Below, piece after piece: positions 56,768-64,000 of a stretch of 64,000 nt of DNA (positions are counted from its first letter, which is position 1; the number at the start of each line of letters is the position of its first letter). Below the pieces are notes generated by a model. The model saw only the letters and a list, made by a program, of their open reading frames with translations, searched no databases and had not been told where the DNA came from. This stretch comes from Zygnema cylindricum (lineage: Eukaryota > Streptophyta > Zygnematophyceae > Zygnematales > Zygnemataceae): contig JBBHKE010001576.1 of assembly GCA_037447655.1 (NCBI GenBank), positions 248,001 through 312,000 on the forward strand. The letters are read 5' to 3'. The position numbers and the translations under genes were made by a program.

Positions 56768-59700
56768 CTAGTCTAATTTTAATTTTTCATTCAACTCGCA
56801 CTTTTCCCGACAATATTTTAATTTAGGAGAGGGCACAGGTTTGGTCATCGTGTCAGCCACCATTTCTTCATCAAGTCTATACATAAGATTTAAAATTTTA
56901 TTTTCAACTTTTTCCCTTATGAAGCTTAATCTTATGTCCCTATGTTTTGCTTTGAAATGGTGTATTCGATTGGCTGCAATTGCGATTGCAGCTTGATTAT
57001 CGCAAAACATTTCATGCACTCCCTCCTTCATTTATACCAGTTCTTGCATCAATGACTTCACCCACATTAGTTCTTTTACAGCAGAACAAGACGCCATATA
57101 CTTAGCCTCCATAGTAGACTGAGCAACCATCTTTTGTTGCTTACTGCTCCAACAGCAAGCACCTTCCCCCACATACAAAACATATCCAAAAGTGCATCTT
57201 CTCATAGGTGCATCCCCATAACTAGCGTCACTCCAAGTGGTGATATCAGTGTGCTCCCCTCCCAAATGCAACCATAATTCTCTAGTTCCAACCACATATC
57301 TCATGACTCTTTTGGCTACCTCCCAGTCTCTCTTTCTATGATCATTAAGACTCCTACTAAGAAATCCAACTGCTGCCGCTATGTCCGGCCTGGTACAATT
57401 CATAAAATAGATCAAACTTCCTACGACATGTCTATAAGGGATAGACTTCATAAACTCTCTCTCCTCTAGACTCATCTGATCGTCTAAGATCATCACTCCT
57501 CCTTCTACACTCCCATCACTTACTTTTTTCAAGTCCATGAGAGTGGTACAAATGTTAGCATTTTCCGTCTGGAATTTTTCAAGCATATTTCATATTGCTT
57601 CTTTTTGAGTAAGTCTAATAATCTTCTTCCCTCTATCTCTCTCCATTTGGATCCCCATAATATATTTTGCCTCCCCTAAATCCTTCATATCAAATTTGCC
57701 CCTAAGATGTTTCTTTAGCTTATTGATCTTCTCCAAAGACTTACTTAACACAAGCAGATCATCCACATATATTGCAATAAAAATGACACCATTCTCATCT
57801 TCAAACATATATGTAGAATGGGCAGAGCTGATACCGATATATCCCAGATTGGTGAGAAACTCATCTAGTTTCTTATTCCACTGTTGGAGAGCTTGCTTCA
57901 GTCCATATAAGGATTTTATGAGCCTGCAGACTTTGCTCTCTTCTCCTTCTTCCACGAACCCCTCGGGTTGCCTCATGAAAATTTATTCCTCTAACTCACC
58001 ATTAAGAAAAGTTGTCTTAATATCCATCTGGTGGATTTCCATGTCTTCCGCTGCTGCCAGACTGAGGAGAATCCATACTGAGGGGATCTGAACAATTGGA
58101 GCAAAGGTCTCCTCATAGTCAATCCCTTCCTTTTGAATGAACCTCTTTGCTACAAATCGAGCCTTATATCTCTCAATGGTATTATCTGGGGTTCAGTTTT
58201 AGTTTAAATACCCATGTACACCCAATAGGTTTTCTGTTTGTAAGACAATCTGCTAATTCCCAAGTATTTGCTTCCATGATAGAAGCCATCTCATCATTTA
58301 TGGCTCTAATCAATCTTTCTTTCTCTGGACTATTCACTGCCTCCGAGTAAGACTGAGGCTCATCTGGGTGAGATAGCTTAGTTACCTTATGAGCGACCTA
58401 TTCTCCTTCCTCCCTAAAACTCCGAAGCTGGAATGGATGGAAGTCTTGGGTTTCTTCTCACTGTCTCATCGGCTCCCCTGTCCATAGAAGCCGGTTTTGG
58501 TCCCACTTCTTCTATGTCCTCGAAATCCATAGGAGTATGTGAGGTTTCCGGTGAGTCTCCTGTATCTCGAATCTCCCCTGAATCTGCAATCACGGTTTCA
58601 CTCATGTCCTTTTCGGGAACGACCGAGTTCTCCTCACTTTCGGACTCAAATCTGATTCTTATCTTCTTAGTATATTTGAAGGGGTCAAATGACTTCCATT
58701 CATCCATGACAACTAAGTGTTTGACCAGAATTATATTTTTCTTTGCTAAGTCATAGACTCTATATCCCTCAACATCCTCATCATATCCCACAAAGTATTC
58801 AGGTTTTCCCTTAGCATCTAGTTTCCAGTTCTTCCTATCTGTGTCAAAACTGTAAACTTGGTTACCGAATATTTTAAGGTGTGAGATATCTGGTTTCCTT
58901 CCAGCCCATATCTCATAAGGTGTCACTCCTTTACAGCTGAGGTAAGGACTCTATTCTTAATGTAGTTGGCACGGTTCATTGCTTCTGCCCAAAATCTCTT
59001 TCCTATTTTCTTGTCTTCCAACATACTGCATGCACTATCTCCTACGGTTCGATTCAACCTTTCAGCTATCCCATTTTATTCCGGGTTATATGGTACAGTT
59101 TTTAGGTGCTGCACTCCCTCATCTGTTAGATATTCCTCAAACTGGTTAGAGGTATATTCCCCTCCATTATCACTCCTTATCCTTTTAATGGGTGTTACAT
59201 GCAACTTCTCACTCCAGGCTATATATTCTTTGAAGTAAGTTGATGCTTTAGACTTTGTTTTTAGGAAATACACTTTAGAGTATCTAGACCAGTCATCGGT
59301 TTTTGTCAACATAAACCTCTTTCCTCCAACCGAAGGTACTTTTGCAGGTCCCCAAATATCTGTGTGGACCAAATCTAACACTTTCTCACCTCTATATGTG
59401 GCGGCTTTGGGAAAGGGAAGTTTGTGAGCCTTACCTTGAGCACAACCACTACAATCATCTATCATTTCATTATCCCCAAATTGAATGCCTTCTACTACCC
59501 CAAGCTTTTTCATTTCCCTCAACCTATCAAAATGCACATGCCCCAACCGCTTATGCCAAATCATCACATAGTAAGCATTCTTCTTTTCATTACTCAGGTT
59601 AAGCCTAAACATTCCTTGGCTACCCTTATCTGCCGTGAAGTAAACTTTATCCCCATACTTAGTTGTAAAGACTCCCTTTCGGGTGAAGGTATCAAACTCT

Positions 59701-60250
59701 TTGTCATCTAACACAGACGTAGAGACAAGATTTTTACTCAACTGAGGAATGTAGAGTACTTTTGAGAATGCAAGTATAGAAGTCTTACCCTCCACTAAGA
59801 CTTTCAGATCTACTGATCCACTAGATCTGTAGTAACTATTCTCCCATCCCTATACTCTATCTCTACAGTAGGGATTTTCCTTAGCTTGGTGAAGAGTTCT
59901 TTATCAGACACATATGCATGGATGCACCTGAGTCGATAATCCATCCTTCCTGTGGAGCTTTGCGAATTGCTCCAAGGGCACACTTTTGTCTACGAGGGAT
60001 CTCCTTCTCCTCCAGACTCTCGTCAAGAAGAAGCTCCCCATCCTCCTCAGAGGACTCATCCTCGGTTTCTCCTGTCACTTTTGTAACCACAAATGCCTTT
60101 TTCTTCCCTCCGGAAGAACTCCCTCCACGGTTCTCTTGGAGCCTCGGCTCCGACAGCTTAACACAATCTGCAATTAAGTGTCCCGACTTTTTGCAAAAAT
60201 GACAAAGACCCTTTGGGGAACTCGGTTCTCCAGGATGATCTCTTTCCCCT
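56768..60250 (-). pseudogene. Copia pol region: protease, integrase, RT, RNase H (interrupted)
   Basis: Reading on the minus strand: zinc knuckle CHFCKKSGHLIADC (about 60163-60215), protease motif IDSGAS (about 59920-59945), and integrase with HKRLGHVHF, CSGCAQGK, DLVHTDIWGP and IRSDNGGEY (59076-59795). After a stop at 59076-59078 integrase continues with AERLNRT. TPYEIWAGRKPD follows (58414-58926). Reverse transcriptase has MRQPEGF, LYGLKQA and the YVDD box (57590-57976). RNase H lies at 56768-57586 with the SDASYGD and MEAKYMA motifs. Stops fall after the integrase YNPE, before MRQPEGF, after the QKEAI segment and before the last RNase H part. It is a defunct polyprotein. Confidence 0.88.
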
Positions 60251-60276
60251 TTGTACGGTTTCTTCGGATCCTTCCC

Positions 60277-60993
60277 CTATCGGTCCCCTCTTGCTGCTAG
60301 AGCTTTAATGCTCTTTCCTCCTCTCCTAATCTCCATTGTGTTTTCTTGCACAAGTATCATCCTTACCATTGTGTTCCATTTCCATGAACTGTCAGGCATT
60401 TCCTGTGCTCGATACACTATGTTCTCGAACTCATCTGGTAACTTCATGATAAGAGTGTTAACTTTCATTTTAATTGTACCTGTCCACCCGGCACTTTCCA
60501 TCTCCATATATAAACAAGAAAGATCATTACAGTAATCTAACATCTTTCCTCCTTTGTAAGTGTAACTCACTAGCTTTTGCTCAGCCAACTGGAGCTCCTC
60601 AATAGTTCTAGCTCTATAAATCTCCACAAAACTCACCCACAACTCCTCGGCCTCGTAAATGTGAGGATGAGGAGTGGCCAAAGCTTGAGTGAGGTGCATG
60701 AGAATGAAATTCTTGGCAGCCATGTTTACATCCTCCCACATTTGAGTATCGTTCTCCGTGGTCTTCACGATCGCCGCTCCTTGTACTGCGGCAATACGAG
60801 TAAGGGGTGTCTCCTTCCCTTTTCCCTTTTCAGACACACTGCTGTCCCCATCATCTGCCTCATCCGCTAAGGCAGCCGTTGCTGCACAAAACCTTACTCC
60901 TCCAAATCCTGGTGGAGTTCCCGAAGGTGGACATTTCACTTGTCCACTAATGATACCCCAGTATCGTTTTTCGCACAAAACTCCCATCATCAT
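60277..60993 (-). pseudogene. Copia gag-like region
   Basis: An open frame of 238 codons starts MMMGVLCEKRYWGI. It has the gag-type helix region with MAAKNFILMHLTQAL, ARTIEELQLAEQKLVSYTYK and LNTL-type sequence (MKVNTLIMKLPDEFENIVY), which in copia elements forms the capsid. It ends at a stop just before the zinc knuckle, whereas gag and pol are normally one frame in this group, so this stop is probably a lesion. Confidence 0.8.
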
Positions 60994-61042
60994 GGATTCC
61001 CAATAGATGAACCTAGATCAGTTGAAGGTGGGCACCTTAGAG

Positions 61043-61057
61043 GGTGGGCCCATAACC
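61043..61057 (-). other. Copia primer-binding site matching the inside of initiator tRNA-Met
   Basis: The plus strand reads GGTGGGCCCATAACC immediately before the TG of the 5' LTR. As I recall it, the anticodon arm of plant initiator tRNA-Met contains GTGGGCCCATAACCCAC. The minus strand (element sense) would therefore pair with the anticodon region and not with the tRNA 3' end. This is the half-tRNA priming known for Drosophila copia and Volvox Osser. Confidence 0.65.
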
Positions 61058-62102
61058 TGCAATTAAAAATCCTCCATTGGACCACAGAATATAGGAAGCC
61101 TCTAGATAGTATTTAACTAACCCACTTCAAGCCACAACCACTGTTGTCATGGAAGGCAAAATGACAGTTTGATAGCACCTTTATGCAGCATAGACTCCCC
61201 TGCGTCCGTAGCAAAAAGAATCACTGAAAACGGCCAGCTAACCGATAAGTTATGAGGCAGTAAAAATGCCAATTTGTACAAACTCTCAAAGGGAGAGGTG
61301 ACTACCTACCAAAATTTTCTAAGTCCTGATTCCCTCTAATAACTTCTATCTATTGAAATACGGACCAATCAGATTACTGTAACGTACCAAAAAGTACTAC
61401 TGTCAGTGTACCTTTTGTACGGCCTATATACGACAAAGCTATTAAGCGGACGCGTGTCTGCATTTCACTCGTCCGTACATTCCTCGGAATTCCCATGACC
61501 GAATGTCATCTCTCCACGTGGCTCCAGGTCATGCCACGTCACAAAACGCCAAAGTGACAATTCCGGGATTTCGGCGATGATGTGCGCCGTTGGATTTTCA
61601 GCGAGACGCAATCTTAGCCATTATAAATACTTGCGCGATATTTGTTTCACTATCGAAACAAAATGCGTGATATCCGTTTTGAAATAGAATCGTACTTCGT
61701 ACTTTCATAAAACTGTATCTATGCATGTTGTATACAGTTTTAGTTCAATGGATTTGTTCCTTCCTAAATTTATATATATACATAAATCTATCACATACTT
61801 TATCATTTAGCATTGGTCCTAGTCTAATAGGATAAAGTTGACCGCTATCGGTCAACTTGACGAACCACAGGTACCAAGATCAAATCCCGGGCTAGTCAGG
61901 TATATTTTTAGTAACCTACTAAAAATAACTGCCTGTTGAACTAAGACAGCCATGGATCAACCACCCTCTCTATCCTTCAGTGACTACAACAAGTATGGGG
62001 GTTAAAGAGAGGAGGTGGAGGCAGGCTGCCCGTCCTTTTATTTTCTTTAATCCTAACAAATTTAAACCTAGAAAATACTCTCGAAATCTATTAATTTCAA
62101 CA
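61058..62102 (-). repeat. Copia 5' LTR
   Basis: 1045 bases, TG at the left and CA at the right on the plus strand. Contains a TATAAATACTTGC box-like sequence near 61621 and the same TTCGGCGATGATGTGCGCCG segment as the other LTR. It directly abuts a gypsy LTR fragment at 62103. Confidence 0.85.
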
Positions 62103-62234
62103 AACGTCTTCCAAATTCATAACTCTATATTAGTAACACTTAAATACCCATTTACGAACAAGTACGATTCACTATTATTGTTACATCATCCCCTCCAAAT
62201 ATTTAACTGACCTCAATTAAAACACATTTCATTC

Positions 62235-62728
62235 TCAAGACAAGACTTCTATATTATTATCCCTCCAATACCTTGGTAAAAACTTAGAATTTTTACCTTC
62301 TAAAGTCAACTCATATTCTGGCCTTCCTAGATAATGCACTTGCCATAATATAGTATTGCCGACCTTAAACCCTTGACCAACCCAATCTATTACCCATCTG
62401 TGGACTTCAAGTTCTATAATTATTGAGGGATCCAATTCCAATTCTCTTTCAGTTGGTCGAACATTTGCTAGTTTCAACTGACTGATGTGTATCACTGGAT
62501 GATTTTTGTTGAAGGCGGAAAGTCCAATTTGGCAGCAACTGACGATATCATCTCGATTACAGTAAATAGTCCGATGTACTTAGGAGCAAATTTCCCCGTA
62601 GGATCTGATTGTCCCTCGATCTTGCACCTGTAATGAGTTGTTGAAAGACAAACTTTCTCACTTGTGCTTACCACCCAATCACCTCGTTTGTGGTTAGCAT
62701 GTATTTTTTGCCTTCTTTGTGCCTCCAC
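62235..62728 (-). pseudogene. Gypsy integrase C-terminus and chromodomain
   Basis: Two frames: 62492-62728 (RRQKIHANHKRGDWVVSTSE ... FTVIEMI, the GPY/F-like region) and 62235-62495 (IHISQLK, then a chromodomain-like WQVHYLGRPEYELTLE ... LPRYW). In chromoviruses this domain steers integration towards particular chromatin. The two frames meet near 62492, where a frame break separates them. Confidence 0.7.
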
Positions 62729-62966
62729 TAATGCATCCTAGACTGTTTTCCAAACTGTTTGAATGTATTCCCAAAACTCTGTTCCATAACCCTTATTCTC
62801 TAGAGTGACCCTTGTTATTAAGTCTAATGATTCTCTCGGTTGGTATCCGTATGCAACTTCAAACGTGAGAATCCTATACTCTCATGTTTACATCAATAGT
62901 ATGCAAATTCCATTAATGGCAGTTTAGATTCCCATGTGATTTGGACTCCACTACAAAGAGTCATAA

Positions 62967-63074
62967 GCATTTCCTCTAGTGTACGGTCCATCCTTGCTAT
63001 TTGTCCATCTATCTCTCTAAGCATTTCCTCTAGTGTACGGTCCATCCTTTCTATCTATCGATCTATCTGTCTAA
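62967..63074 (-). repeat. 54-bp tandem duplication in gypsy integrase region
   Basis: GCATTTCCTCTAGTGTACGG begins at 62967 and again at 63021, a period of 54 bases (18 codons). The second copy degenerates into CTATCTATCGATCTATC sequence. Confidence 0.7.
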
Positions 63075-63167
63075 GGATGATTAGAGGTACTCATTTTTAA
63101 TTCAATGCCTAAATTTTGCTGCAAGTTTTCCAATATGCAGACGTTAATTTTGAATCACTATCACTGA

Positions 63168-63362
63168 CTATAGACAGAGGAAATTTTCATAATGTCTAAC
63201 CACGTTTTCAAAATATAACTTTGCGATATCTAGAACTGAATGAGTAGTTTCATAATGTCTAACCACGTTTTCAAAATATAACTTTGCGATATCTAGAACT
63301 GAATGAGTAGTTTTGCAAGGGATAAATATTGCCATTTTACTGAACCTATCGACTACGACCAT
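63168..63362 (-). pseudogene. Gypsy integrase core fragment with duplicated segment
   Basis: Frame [20 protein letters not shown], the start of the integrase core with the first catalytic Asp (VDRFSK). The 21-residue segment starting [16 protein letters not shown] is present twice, from a 63-bp tandem duplication (63188-63250 and 63251-63313). A duplicated helix in the core would probably abolish activity. Confidence 0.8.
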
Positions 63363-63696
63363 GATATTGTCATTTCTTCAAGATGTAGCCGGCAATCTTA
63401 CAATAAAATTCATACAACAGACTCCCATTGTCTTTCGAGATATCCAAAGGTTTTAAGAAACCCCGGGGTTTTTGGTTACTAAGTTTACTAAGTTGTCAAG
63501 GGAGACAACTTTCCACATGTTTCAACACCTTCTTTGCCATCCTTGGCCAAAAGAATGTACTCTGCAACCGACTAAGATTTTTATCTCGACCTAGATGTCC
63601 TAAATGCTCATGGGTTTCATGTAAAAGCTATTTCATTAAGTCTCCCACCTCAAGAATGCATAGCCTATTTATTGTTTGCAAATACAGTGAACCATA

Positions 63697-63957
63697 TCAT
63701 ATTTTAAAGTTCTTGATATGCCTCTCATTCAATGGGTCAAAATTCTCCTCGGAAAGATTCTTGCAAATTATAGCAAAATAAGGATCTTTATCACCATTTC
63801 TAACAACATCTAAAAACAATTCATCCTTAACCATCACACTTATTTCAAAACATCTACTTAAAGGATCTACCACCACATTTGTTTTTCTATGAATATGTTT
63901 GACGTTAAATTTGAAATATGTCAATTTTTGCATCCACCTAACTTGTTTACCGGTCAT
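63697..63957 (-). pseudogene. Gypsy RNase H end and linker
   Basis: MTGKQVRWMQKLTYFKFNVK HIHRKTNVVVDPLSRC is the typical end of RNase H (family form: R..RW...L..F.....H..G..N..AD.LSR). The G and A of the usual motif are changed (KTNVVVD). It is followed by the spacer before the integrase zinc-binding domain. Confidence 0.75.
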
Positions 63958-64000
63958 AATTTGTGCATGACTTAATCTTTGTAGATAAAAAAGTGACTTA

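Larger units (their letters stand above)
55637..62102 (-). mobile_element. Ty1/copia LTR retrotransposon, decayed, 6.5 kb
   Basis: Two direct repeats start TGCAATT and end TTTCAACA: 55637-56754 (3' LTR in element sense) and 61058-62102 (5' LTR). The primer site directly abuts the 5' LTR (61043-61057) and a polypurine tract abuts the 3' LTR (CCCCCC at 56755-56760 on the plus strand). Domain order on the minus strand is gag, protease, integrase, reverse transcriptase, RNase H, the copia order. Several stops interrupt the polyprotein, so it is inactive. The 5-base flanks do not match, so no target duplication is seen. Confidence 0.9.
62103..64000 (-). mobile_element. Ty3/gypsy chromovirus, 3' part, cut by the window edge
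   Basis: Minus-strand order from the right edge: end of RNase H (QVRWMQKLTYFKFNVKHI, NVVVDPLSRC), integrase ([16 protein letters not shown]), integrase C-terminus (RRQKIHANHKRGDWV) and chromodomain (62235-62495), stop, polypurine tract TTTGGAGGGGA (62189-62199) and start of the 3' LTR with TGATGTAAC at 62188. The LTR is interrupted at 62103 by the copia element. Several frameshifts or stops make it non-functional. The left part of the element lies beyond 64000. Confidence 0.8.

Noticed and set aside
1-64000. Prokaryotic-type defence or operon systems
   Set aside because: Genes have introns, sparse spacing and plant-type transposons; nothing resembling operons, CRISPR or phage modules is present.

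Overview
The window looks like nuclear DNA of a green plant with low gene density, probably a non-flowering land plant or a streptophyte alga. I cannot name the species. The evidence is a set of plant-lineage genes (a phosphoethanolamine N-methyltransferase 5' half, a FLU-like TPR protein, root-cap-domain secreted proteins), GT-AG introns with long pyrimidine-rich tracts, and many plant-type transposons: PIF/Harbinger, hAT-like elements, small TIR elements, Ty1/copia and a chromodomain Ty3/gypsy.

Layout. 1-6.3 kb: nested hAT-like and small TIR elements, an AT-rich tandem repeat and a GTAC-rich stretch. 7.2-15.1 kb: the main gene region. Five exons encode the first half of a plant phosphoethanolamine N-methyltransferase. 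They are followed after an 89-bp intron, in the same reading phase, by three exons encoding the conserved part of FLU, the TPR regulator of chlorophyll synthesis. The summed reading frame is open for 478 codons. 15-18.3 kb: AT-rich sequence and repeats.

18.7-33.1 kb: three paralogous root-cap-domain genes with signal peptides. A is on the minus strand, B on the plus strand as an inverted duplicate of A, and C on the minus strand. Each carries a different lesion: A an internal deletion plus a lost splice acceptor, B a large deletion and no visible start, C a one-base frameshift. Between A and B lie a perfect hAT insertion with an 8-bp target duplication, a TACACCGC-ended element and a long inverted repeat.

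35.1-41.7 kb: a 6.6-kb PIF/Harbinger transposon bounded by TTA target duplications, with a damaged transposase and a Myb/SANT-like second gene. 42.7-52.4 kb: a 15-exon gene for a 777-residue multi-pass membrane protein that I do not recognise. A 616-bp TIR element ends 116 bp before its start codon. 55.6-62.1 kb: a decayed Ty1/copia element with both LTRs and a primer site matching the inside of initiator tRNA-Met. It sits in the 3' LTR of a Ty3/gypsy chromovirus that runs off the right edge.

The host genes do not form a pathway. The methyltransferase/FLU junction is the most surprising feature, because it would join the start of a cytosolic choline-synthesis enzyme to a plastid regulator. 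No rRNA, tRNA or CRISPR was seen. Gene models come from splice signals, reading phase and remembered family sequences, without transcript data.
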